A DNA stretch of 64,000 nucleotides from Maricaulis sp017643475 (GTDB lineage Bacteria; Pseudomonadota; Alphaproteobacteria; Caulobacterales; Maricaulaceae): assembly GCF_047123815.1 (NCBI RefSeq), contig NZ_CP138920.1, forward strand, positions 2,294,001 to 2,358,000. Reading direction: 5' to 3'. The notes under the pieces were generated by a model. That model worked only from the letters and a program-made list of their open reading frames with translations, ran no database searches and had not been told where the DNA came from. The position numbers and the translations under genes are program-made. Below, piece by piece: positions 24,342 through 31,642 of this stretch (position 1 is the stretch's first letter; the number at the start of each line of letters is the position of its first letter).

Positions 24342-24983
24342 TCAGAGTTTTCCTTCTAAAGTGCTGATCTCCCTGCGCATGTTGGCGCGAGCCCGGGCGC
24401 CTAGCCGCGTTTCGAATTCATCGGTGACAAAAGTGCGCTGGCGGGCCTGCGCCGTGTCGAGGAATTTGGCTCGACCTTCCCGGTAAAAATCATCGGGCGC
24501 CCAGCTGTATTCCTTGCGGATCTGCTCGGCATAGGTGTCGTAGACCTCGTCCGGTGCGCCCAGGATGGAAAAGTCGATATCGAGAAAGAGCGCGTCATCG
24601 CGGTCTCGTCCGCCCGACTGGTGGTCGGCGGTGGCAAGGATCAGCCTGCGAACATCGTCGACAAGCGCAGTCGGCGCGCCCAGGCGCGGCAGTTCGCGGG
24701 CGGCGCGTTCGGCGCTCAGGGCTTCATTCTCGGCGCCTTTGGGATCATAGATGATGTCGTGATACCAGGCCGCCATCCAGCAGCGTTCCGGTGTTTGGAG
24801 CTCTGTGTGCCAGCGATCAAGCTCGTCGAAGATATGGGCCAGGTGGGAAAGGCCGTGATAGCGGCGGTGCGGTTCGCTGTAGGCGGTGATGATGCCATCG
24901 ATCTGGCTGTCACCAGCCCGCCAGCCGAGCTGGGTCATCTGAAGCGCCCAGCGCTCTCGCAAGGCTGTTTCCGGCTCAGCCAT
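24342..24983 (-). CDS. HD-domain metal-dependent phosphohydrolase-like protein
   Basis: A 213-residue protein of the predicted HD-superfamily hydrolases. Candidate metal ligands are His in HYHGLSHL (HxxxxxH-like arrangement near residue 45), the HD pair in AAWYHDIIYD, and Asp in DIDFSILG. The frame is open to 25022, but the ATG at 24983 (MAEPETAL) is the better start because it overlaps the end of the upstream solute-binding gene by eight bases, as in a coupled operon. The substrate is unknown; HD proteins hydrolyse nucleotides or other phosphate esters. Confidence 0.75.
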   Translation of the reverse strand: MAEPETALRERWALQMTQLGWRAGDSQIDGIITAYSEPHRRYHGLSHLAHIFDELDRWHTELQTPERCWMAAWYHDIIYDPKGAENEALSAERAARELPRLGAPTALVDDVRRLILATADHQSGGRDRDDALFLDIDFSILGAPDEVYDTYAEQIRKEYSWAPDDFYREGRAKFLDTAQARQRTFVTDEFETRLGARARANMRREISTLEGKL

Positions 24984-26499
24984 CTGCCAGTCCCAGATAG
25001 CGCCAGACCTGTGGCTGTACATCTGCCCGTGTGCCGGTCACCCGCTCGCCTACCAGCCAGTGGGCGCGGTCATGCACCAGGGGGATGATGGCGTGTTCCA
25101 GCTGGATATGGGCGTTGGCCTCGCGATAGATCTCTTCACGCTCGATGGGGTCGCTTTCACGGCGGGCGCGGTTCATCAGCTCGGCGAAGGTCTCGTCATG
25201 CCAGTTGAAATTGGCGGCAAATCCATCCGGTGCGAACGGGTCGAGCATGAAAAACGGGTCGGACTTCAAGCCGCGATTGAAGCTGGCGATGGCAATGTCG
25301 AAATCGCCTGCATCGACAGCCTGGTAAAGATCGGTCGGATAGGTCGCGAAAATCTCTGAATCCACGCCGATCTGGCGCCAGTCATCGGCAAGGGAGACAG
25401 CGATGCGCTCGCCCAGCCCGGTGGTCGTGCGGATCTGCAGGGGGCGGTTGATCACCGGCGCAGCACCTTCTGGGCGCAGGCGTACCGGATCGTTCTGGTC
25501 CTGGAACATCTGGGGCAGGACGCTGCGTGTCGGTGTCGCCGTGCCGGAAAACAGCTCTCGCACCAGGAAAGCCCGGTCGATCGCATAGTCCAGCTCGGCC
25601 CGGACCATCATGTCGTTGAGCGGCTCACGGGCATGATTGACCTTGAGATAGCGCAGGATCGGCGCGTCAAAGCTCTCGAAGCCATCGCCCAGCTGTTCAT
25701 GCAGGAAGTCCAGCTGGTTGGCCGGCGGGTTGTCGGCGAGGTCAAGCTCGCCGGCCCGGAACATGCGGGCACGAGTCGCATCATCGCGAACCGCTTCGAC
25801 GCGGATCGTCTGGATGCTCACATTAGTCGCATCATAAAAATGCGGATTGCGGCGCAGCCCGATCTGAACCTGCGAGATGGAGGCGAGGGTGAAGGCCCCG
25901 GCAGAGACCCAGTTCGCCGGCGTGATCCAGTCATCGCCGACACGCTCGATGATATGGCGCGGGAAGGGATAGAATTCCCGCATCAACAGCGGAAACAGGC
26001 CCAGCGGGCTTTCCAGGTTGAAACGTACGGCCTGGTCGCTGACGACCTCGACGCCCAGGCTTTCCACCGGCGCATCACCGGCCAGGATGGCACGGGCATT
26101 CACGACATTCTGGAAATCGCCAAGTGCGGCAAAACTCTGTGCCGGATCAACCAGGCGACGCGCTGACCAGGCGACGTCATGGGCGGTCAGTGGGCGACCA
26201 TCCGACCAGGCGAGACCCTCGCGCAGGATGAAGGTCCAGGCCAGCCCGTCGGGAGTGACTTCCCAGCGTTCCGCCAGGCCCGGCGCCAGCTGACCGTCCG
26301 GACCATATTCGGTCAGCCCGGCATGCACCTGCTTGTGGACCAGCGCCGCCGAGGCGAATTGTCCACGCGCCGGGTCCAGGCTGTCGGGAAGGTTGGATAT
26401 GCCGACACGCATCGTGTCCGCGTCCGCATCTGTTGACCGGCCGCATCCAGCCAGCGCCGCAGCAGACGTCGTCATCAGAAAAGCTCGCCGATCAATCAT
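24976..26499 (-). CDS. Peptide/solute-binding lipoprotein of an ABC transporter (SBP_bac_5)
   Basis: A 507-residue family 5 extracellular solute-binding protein (DppA/OppA type). The N-terminus has a twin-Arg-like DRRAFLM stretch and a lipobox LAGC at residues 16-19, so it is probably a periplasm-facing lipoprotein. Family segments include NLPDSLDPARGQFASA, WTFILREGLAWSDGRPLTAHD and YDATNVSIQTIRVEAV. No permease or ATPase genes lie nearby, so it is an orphan binding protein; it may serve transport, chaperone or signalling roles. It is transcribed with the HD gene and follows the FkbM gene. Confidence 0.85.
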   Translation of the reverse strand: MIDRRAFLMTTSAAALAGCGRSTDADADTMRVGISNLPDSLDPARGQFASAALVHKQVHAGLTEYGPDGQLAPGLAERWEVTPDGLAWTFILREGLAWSDGRPLTAHDVAWSARRLVDPAQSFAALGDFQNVVNARAILAGDAPVESLGVEVVSDQAVRFNLESPLGLFPLLMREFYPFPRHIIERVGDDWITPANWVSAGAFTLASISQVQIGLRRNPHFYDATNVSIQTIRVEAVRDDATRARMFRAGELDLADNPPANQLDFLHEQLGDGFESFDAPILRYLKVNHAREPLNDMMVRAELDYAIDRAFLVRELFSGTATPTRSVLPQMFQDQNDPVRLRPEGAAPVINRPLQIRTTTGLGERIAVSLADDWRQIGVDSEIFATYPTDLYQAVDAGDFDIAIASFNRGLKSDPFFMLDPFAPDGFAANFNWHDETFAELMNRARRESDPIEREEIYREANAHIQLEHAIIPLVHDRAHWLVGERVTGTRADVQPQVWRYLGLADG

Positions 26500-26564
26500 G
26501 CACGCATGATGGCGCGATTTGTTGATCTGCCAAGGCGTGTCGCCGGATTTCTCGATCCGTGCCG

Positions 26565-27311
26565 TCAGCGCGGCAGGAAGATGAAATTATTGATATAGGC
26601 CGGCGTGTCCTCCACGCCGTTGTGATCGCGGGCGGGATCGAATTCCTCGATGCGGCAGAGCGCACCTGATTTGAGGACAAAGGCGTCATAGCCCATGGCT
26701 TCCACACTGGCGACAGCGTCCCGGATCGGGATCTGGGTGTGGCGTTCTTCCAGCTCGATGATCATGCGTGGGCGATCGCGCCGGATCAGCTCCTGCGCGC
26801 CATCAAGCACTGCCTTCTCATGGCCTTCGACATCGATCTTGATGAAACCCACGGGTGGCAGGTCCATATCGTCCAGACGCGCGGTTTCCACCTCGACCTT
26901 GCCGACATTGCGACCGGTATTGCGCGCCGGGTTGAGCGAGGCGTGCTGGTTGGAGTAACGCGCACCCTGACCGGGGACTTCCAGCTCGGCTGTGCCGGAC
27001 CGGTCCGAAGCGGCGATCATTCGGGCCTCGGCGCCGTCAGGGATGGCGCCATTGAGGATCTCGAACATTTTCGGATTGGGCTCCAGGGCCAGCGTTCTCA
27101 CCCCGTGGCGCACGAGAACATGCGTCCAGATGCCCCGATTGGCCCCGATGTCCAGGGCAAGCTTGTCGACAGGGGCGAGGAAGGGCGCGAGCCGCAATTC
27201 CGGCTCACCCTTTTTCAGTTCACGACGGACGATGCGCGCGAGTTCCCAGCCTTGCGGAAACAATGCGCGTTTAAAATGCTCTTCAAGCGTACTTGGAGGT
27301 ACCCAGCTCAT
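26565..27311 (-). CDS. FkbM-family SAM-dependent methyltransferase
   Basis: A 248-residue methyltransferase. The SAM-binding motif I region is LALDIGANRGIWTHVL (about 50-65) and the later GFIKIDVEGHEKAVLDGAQE is the hallmark of the FkbM family. FkbM proteins methylate hydroxyl groups on polyketides, glycans or lipids; in bacteria they often modify surface polysaccharides. It lies within the minus-strand run between carA and carB with no linked glycan cluster, so the substrate is unknown. Confidence 0.88.
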   Translation of the reverse strand: MSWVPPSTLEEHFKRALFPQGWELARIVRRELKKGEPELRLAPFLAPVDKLALDIGANRGIWTHVLVRHGVRTLALEPNPKMFEILNGAIPDGAEARMIAASDRSGTAELEVPGQGARYSNQHASLNPARNTGRNVGKVEVETARLDDMDLPPVGFIKIDVEGHEKAVLDGAQELIRRDRPRMIIELEERHTQIPIRDAVASVEAMGYDAFVLKSGALCRIEEFDPARDHNGVEDTPAYINNFIFLPR

Positions 27312-27392
27312 GGCCGGACCCTAGGCGAATTTTGACGGGGGTGAAACCACTTAAACGGTGGAAATCAGCAGGTATCTCATTCGGCGTCTGTG

Positions 27393-28526
27393 TCAGCAAA
27401 ATCTGGGTTCGACATCGGAGTGACGTTCAACAATTCGGCATACATCTTCAGTCGCTTGCCAAGTGCGTTGGCCTGAAGTGCCAGTGCCGAACAGATCCAA
27501 ATCGAACCACTCTACCACGCCGGCTCGAACACCGATCCACAAGTGACGTTCGCGTTCATACCGACAACCGCCACCATATGGGCTGCAACGGTCACCACCT
27601 GATAGCTTCAGCCCGACAATTTCATAGTCTGCGCCAAGGTCGAAGCGATGAACAAGTTCATTTCGAACTGGGCTGGTTTCATAATAGGCGGGCCAGCTCG
27701 GGAGAGGCCCACCGACGGTGAGTGTTTCTTCAATGAAGCTGTAGGAGGTCCATGAGGATAGCGCTGCCTCCGACCAGTGGCGGTCATTCCGAAGTGAGGG
27801 CAGAAAGTTTGTCGGCAGGTTGGAATAGACAGATGTTCCTTCAGGCGCAGAGCGATGTGTCACAATATGCGATCGGGTTCGGCGTTCGGACGCTTGCTCA
27901 TGTGAAGGATACACGAGCCTCGCCAGTCGAACCGGGCCTTCAATGCGCTCCCGTTCCAGGATTGCCATAAGGTGATCGAACGGGGCGGTGTTCTCAGGGG
28001 CGGCCGACGCCCACGTGGCTTGGGCGAGCGCATCGATGCTCTCGCTGATCTCCTCGTTCGCGATCCAGGCAAGTGTCCCGTCTATCAGCACGAAGGCGTA
28101 AGTTGGCCTGTAGATGCGAAGAAAGTCATGGTGACGTCTGAATGGCGTCTGCAATGGTACATAGTCGGGAAGGTAAGTGCCTCGTCCACGAAAAACCAAG
28201 GCGATTTCGACGGTTTGGCCTTGGTGGTAAAACGAGAAAACGGGTTGCAGCGACGTACCGTCGTGTCGCAGTTCCAGGAACTCGCCGAGCTCTTGTCCCG
28301 AGTATCCGTACAATTGGGATGGGCTGGCTACCACGATATCGCGGTAACCCAGCCGTTCATCTTCTTCCGCATCGGCTATGGCCATGCGTTCTTGAAGCTC
28401 TGTAAGGCGTTCCAGGCGCGCCAGCTCTTCCGCTGACGTGGAGCACGCGCTCAATGTCAGACCCGCACAGCCCAGTACCGCTAACCGGATGGCCCGCAGT
28501 AGTTGGGTGTGCCGGGCGGCGATCAT
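27393..28526 (-). CDS. Lipoprotein of unknown function
   Basis: A 377-residue protein that I do not recognise. The N-terminus has a signal with lipobox LSAC (Cys about residue 28), followed by a short charged helical stretch rich in Glu/Arg (about 32-58) and a mainly beta-like region. The C-terminal third holds four Cys (SGGDRCSPYGGGCRYERE and EDVCRIV...RFC), which could form disulfides in the periplasm. It ends 82 bases before the FkbM gene and starts four bases after the carA stop, so it is probably carried on the carA transcript. Codon choice looks less GC-rich than its neighbours, which suggests later acquisition. Confidence 0.65.
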   Translation of the reverse strand: MIAARHTQLLRAIRLAVLGCAGLTLSACSTSAEELARLERLTELQERMAIADAEEDERLGYRDIVVASPSQLYGYSGQELGEFLELRHDGTSLQPVFSFYHQGQTVEIALVFRGRGTYLPDYVPLQTPFRRHHDFLRIYRPTYAFVLIDGTLAWIANEEISESIDALAQATWASAAPENTAPFDHLMAILERERIEGPVRLARLVYPSHEQASERRTRSHIVTHRSAPEGTSVYSNLPTNFLPSLRNDRHWSEAALSSWTSYSFIEETLTVGGPLPSWPAYYETSPVRNELVHRFDLGADYEIVGLKLSGGDRCSPYGGGCRYERERHLWIGVRAGVVEWFDLDLFGTGTSGQRTWQATEDVCRIVERHSDVEPRFC

Positions 28527-28530
28527 GACT

Positions 28531-29700
28531 TTACGCAGGCGCCTGTGAGTTCAGGCTTCCCACGAAGCGTTCGAACACACCGAAACTGTCCTGCGGACCG
28601 GGGCTGGCTTCCGGGTGGTGCTGGACGGCCTGGACCGGCTTGTCAGCGAGGCGGAAACCGCAATTCGTACCGTCAAACAGGGAGACATGGGTCTCGGTCG
28701 CACCGGCGGGCAGGGTGGAGCCGTCGACTGCGAAACCATGGTTCATGGAGACGATCTCGACCTGGCCGGTATCGTGGTTCTTGACCGGGTGGTTCGCTCC
28801 GTGATGGCCCTGCGGCATCTTGATGGTCTTGGCACCGACGGCCAGGGCCAGCATCTGGTGACCCAGGCAAATGCCCAGCATCGGGATATTGGCGTCGATC
28901 AGCTTCTTCAGGGTCGGCAGGGCGTATTCGCCGGTCGCGGACGGATCGCCCGGACCATTGGAGACAACGATGCCGTCCGGAGACATGTTCAGAACATCCT
29001 CGGCGGAAGCATTGCCCGGCAGAACCGCGACACGGGCACCGGCGCCGACCAGCAGGCGCAGGATGTTGGCCTTCACGCCATAGTCCAGGACGACCACGCG
29101 CGGGCCGTCTTCGGGACCTTCGCAGAAACCGCTGTCCCAGGACCAGTCGCCTTCGGTCCATTCCTCGGCACCGGAGCGGGCGACATCGGCGGCCAGTTCG
29201 CGGCCTTCCATCGTGTCGGCACCGGCTGCAGCAGCCCTGAGCGCGTCGATATCGATATTGCCCGAGGCATCGTGGGCGATGGCGCACATCGGCATGCCGC
29301 TCTCGCGGATGCGGCGGGTCAGGGCGCGGGTGTCGACACCGGACAGGGAGATGATACCGCGGGCGCGCATCCATTCGTCAAAGCCTTGCTCGGCGCGGTA
29401 ATTGGCCGGCGGCGTGATCGCCATGCGGCTGACCATGCCCACGGCGGCCTTGCGGGCTGCGTCGCTGGTGGCTTCCTCGTCTTCCGGATTGGCGCCGACA
29501 TTGCCGACATGCGGGAAGGTGAAGCACACGACCTGGCCGGCATAGGACGGGTCCGCGAGAATTTCCTGGTGGCCGGTCATCGCCGTGTTGAAACAGAGCT
29601 CGCCCACCGCGATCCCGGATGCGCCCGTACCCACGCCATAGAAGACAGAGCCATCGGCCAGTGCCAGTGCCCCGGTGGGGCGATCAGCGGAAGTGGTCAT
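28531..29700 (-). CDS. carA: Carbamoyl-phosphate synthase small subunit (glutaminase)
   Basis: A 389-residue CarA, which hydrolyses glutamine and passes ammonia to CarB. The N-terminal domain begins ALALADGSVFYGVGTGASG, and the class I glutaminase domain has the nucleophile in MLGICLGHQMLALAVGAK, the oxyanion SNGPGDPS, and the His-Glu pair in VQHHPEASPGP. The frame is open to 29901, but the ATG at 29700 gives the standard N-terminus and length. A long 337-bp gap upstream divides it from the divergent YqeY gene. Confidence 0.96.
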   Translation of the reverse strand: MTTSADRPTGALALADGSVFYGVGTGASGIAVGELCFNTAMTGHQEILADPSYAGQVVCFTFPHVGNVGANPEDEEATSDAARKAAVGMVSRMAITPPANYRAEQGFDEWMRARGIISLSGVDTRALTRRIRESGMPMCAIAHDASGNIDIDALRAAAAGADTMEGRELAADVARSGAEEWTEGDWSWDSGFCEGPEDGPRVVVLDYGVKANILRLLVGAGARVAVLPGNASAEDVLNMSPDGIVVSNGPGDPSATGEYALPTLKKLIDANIPMLGICLGHQMLALAVGAKTIKMPQGHHGANHPVKNHDTGQVEIVSMNHGFAVDGSTLPAGATETHVSLFDGTNCGFRLADKPVQAVQHHPEASPGPQDSFGVFERFVGSLNSQAPA

Positions 29701-30037
29701 GGCGTTCTCCTGTAAAGAGCCGTGTGGGCTGCAGGTGTTATGACCGGGAATCGGTGCAAGGTCGACCGGCAGGTAAACGGGCGCGTAACTAGTCAGAGAC
29801 ATGGGGGCGGTCAATCCCGCTGGACAGATTAATTTCCGCCTTGATATTTTCACGAGAAGGTCATAATGACCCGCACCTTGGTCAGGGGAGGCGCCGGACA
29901 TACCGCGCGATCAAAATATTTAAGGCCCGACCACACAGGATAGAAGCAACCGCCGCTGGCCTATTGCATCAACGATAATCCAAACCACATCAATCATTGC
30001 AAAAGCGGCAATTGCTGAAGGACAAGCGAGTAGAAGC
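29701..30037. other. Intergenic region between divergent carA and yqeY-like genes
   Basis: About 340 bases without a supportable gene. It should hold the carA and yqeY promoters. It is less GC-rich close to 29900-30030 (runs such as AATATTTAAGG and CAATCATTGC). No convincing operator, riboswitch or attenuator-type leader could be recognised by eye. Confidence 0.5.
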
Positions 30038-30505
30038 ATGGCTCTTAGAGACCGTATTTCGACTGATCTGAAAAATTCCCTCAAGGCAGGTGACAAGCGC
30101 CGGACATCGACGCTGCGCCTCGTCTCCGCCGCGATCAAGGATCGCGATATCGCCGCGCGCGCTGAAGACCGCTGCGACGGCTGCGAAGAGCAGGAAATCA
30201 TGACCATCCTCACCAAGCTGGTAAAACAGCGTGAGGACAGTGCCGACACCTATGAAAAAGCCGGTCGTCTCGACCTGGCCGAGGCCGAGCGCGAGGAAGC
30301 GGACATCGTCCGCGAATTCCTGCCCAAGCCGATGGATGAAGGCGAAATCGCCGATGCGGCCGCCGAAGTGGTGACCGAACTGGCGGCCACGGGCCTGAAA
30401 GACATGGGTCGCGTAATGGGTGAGCTGAAAAGCCGCTATGCCGGCCGCATGGACTTCGGCAAGGCCGGCGGTCGCGTGAAGGATCTGCTGACCGGCGCTG
30501 CGTAG
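30038..30505 (+). CDS. GatB/YqeY domain protein
   Basis: A 155-residue YqeY-family protein. It has the N-terminal LRDRISTDLKNSLKAGDKRR and TLRLVSAAIKDRDIAAR segments, and the C-terminal GatB-like tail domain with GRVMGELKSRYAGRMDFGKA. The domain is related to the tRNA-binding end of the GatB amidotransferase subunit. YqeY proteins are small stand-alone tRNA-related proteins of unsettled function. It is near dnaG-rpoD, as is common in bacteria. Confidence 0.9.
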   Translation: MALRDRISTDLKNSLKAGDKRRTSTLRLVSAAIKDRDIAARAEDRCDGCEEQEIMTILTKLVKQREDSADTYEKAGRLDLAEAEREEADIVREFLPKPMDEGEIADAAAEVVTELAATGLKDMGRVMGELKSRYAGRMDFGKAGGRVKDLLTGAA

Positions 30506-30661
30506 GCGGCGATCTGGTTGGGCCGTTTCCCAACCAGGCTCGAACTAGGAGTCATCCCGGACGCAGGTCGGGCGCCGAGCCCCGCTTTCGCGAAAACGGC
30601 TGACGGAGAGCGGATGTCCTCACCCGGCGATTTTTGCCCCTAAACCTCATGCCGAGATGGG

Positions 30662-30740
30662 GCCGTATAGAGTTTCCCGGGTCAAGGGCGCGCAGCGCCG
30701 CTTCGCGGTTCCACCCTTGACCCGGGAAACTCTATGCGGC
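30662..30740. repeat. Large imperfect inverted repeat (27-bp arms)
   Basis: Arms at 30662-30688 and 30714-30740 are complementary over 27 bases with one mismatch (for example TTTCCCGGGTCAAGGG against CCCTTGACCCGGGAAA), around a 25-base GC-rich loop. No T-run follows, so it is not a classic terminator. It looks like a mobile or dispersed palindromic element between the yqeY-like gene and parD. Confidence 0.8.
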
Positions 30741-30770
30741 GAACTGCCTGCATGAGATTTATGCCGCTTA

Positions 30771-30867
30771 TCCTCCCCCTTGGGGAGGTGTCCTTCGTAG
30801 CTGTGGCGGAGAAGGACGGAGGGGCCGGAGCGCGCAGCGCGGAGGTTTAGTGCTCACTGGCGTTCGT
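30771..30867 (+). repeat. Dispersed intergenic repeat, copy A
   Basis: The segment starting TCCTCCCCCTTGGGGAGGTG and ending GCTCACTGGCGTTCG recurs in inverted orientation at 40629-40709. The right part (about 52 bases, from GGACGGAGGGGCCGGAGC on) differs at only about three positions; the central part differs in length. It lies just upstream of the parD promoter region and may be a chromosomal repeat family. Confidence 0.75.
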
Positions 30868-30890
30868 CTCATTCACCGCCGCCCCCCATC

Positions 30891-30909
30891 ATTGGCATAT
30901 ATTGCCAAT
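30891..30909 (+). promoter_or_regulatory. Candidate ParD operator, toxin-antitoxin module 1
   Basis: The 19-base site ATTGGCATATATTGCCAAT is a perfect inverted repeat (7-bp arms, TATAT centre) ending 18 bases upstream of the parD ATG. Its centre contains a TATATT that could be the -10 element. ParD-type antitoxins bind such dyads to repress their own operon. It shares the half-site TTGCCAA with a dyad in front of the second parD gene. Confidence 0.6.
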
Positions 30910-30927
30910 AGAGCTCTGGAGGTGAAA

Positions 30928-31185
30928 ATGGCGACCCGAAACGTTGTTCTGACCGACGCCCAGTCCGCCCTGGTGGACCAACTTGTCGAAAGCGGTCGTT
31001 TCCAGAACGCGTCGGAAGCCCTTAGGGCCGGGCTGCGCCTGCTCCAGCAAGACGAGGCGGAGCGCAGTGCGCTGCGTGATCGTCTGGTGCTGGGCGTTGA
31101 AGAGGCCCGTCAGGAAAACTTCGCGGAGGGCAGTGGCGAGGCGGCCATGAAACGCGCTTTTGCCGCAGCCCACTCGAAGCCGTGA
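30928..31185 (+). CDS. parD: ParD-family antitoxin (module 1)
   Basis: An 85-residue ribbon-helix-helix antitoxin. The N-terminal strand NVVLTDAQ is followed by helices with VDQLVESGRFQNASEALRAGLRLL, the standard ParD DNA-binding motif; the C-terminal part is the toxin-binding region. The ATG at 30928 has GGAGGTG seven bases upstream, and this start is preferred over an in-frame upstream codon at 30850. The toxin gene that follows is broken by a stop codon, so the antitoxin is without an intact cognate toxin here. Confidence 0.88.
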   Translation: MATRNVVLTDAQSALVDQLVESGRFQNASEALRAGLRLLQQDEAERSALRDRLVLGVEEARQENFAEGSGEAAMKRAFAAAHSKP

Positions 31186-31502
31186 CGCAACGACCCTGGC
31201 GACTAACCAAACTTGCTACTCAATCGCTTGTCGCCATTTTCCGCTGGACCATTGAAACATTCGGGCCACGCCAGGCGGAGGCCTATGAAGCCGATCTTCT
31301 GGATGCGTGCCGGTCGATCGCCTCAGGCGAAGCGGTCTAAGTGTCTTGCCGGACGCTTGTTGAGGATCTTCGTTTTGTGCGGAGCGGGCAGCATTTCATC
31401 GTCTTCATCGATTACGAGACGGACGTGGTCATCGTGGATTTCCTGCATGCGCGTAGCAATCTGGATCGGCATCTGGCGGACCTGGCTGGGCGGGGTGAGT
31501 GA
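31182..31502 (+). pseudogene. parE: ParE-family toxin, interrupted by an in-frame TAA
   Basis: A GTG overlapping the parD stop opens a frame encoding TQRPWRLTKLATQSLVAI and ETFGPRQAEAYEADLLDACR, typical of a ParE N-terminus. It meets TAA at 31338-31340. The same frame then continues without any shift as CRTLVEDLRFVRSGQHFIVF and VDFLHARSNLDRHLADL, the normal ParE C-terminal half, to TGA at 31500. The combined length of about 106 residues fits a full ParE. A single CAA-to-TAA or similar change explains the break. Unless read through, no active toxin is made. Confidence 0.82.
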
Positions 31503-31642
31503 TGGCAAGTGCAAGCAATCCGCTTATGCCTAGCGTGGTCCCAACGCCACCCGCATCCGAACCTGATCTTCCAACGTGACCCGAAACAGAATCCGGCGCA
31601 CACTGTCGGGCTGGAAAGTGACCGGGACGAAGCGCTGGCTCC

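Noticed and set aside
30771..30867. A CRISPR array in the repeat segments
   Set aside because: The copies are dispersed and inverted, not regularly spaced direct repeats, and no cas genes are present.
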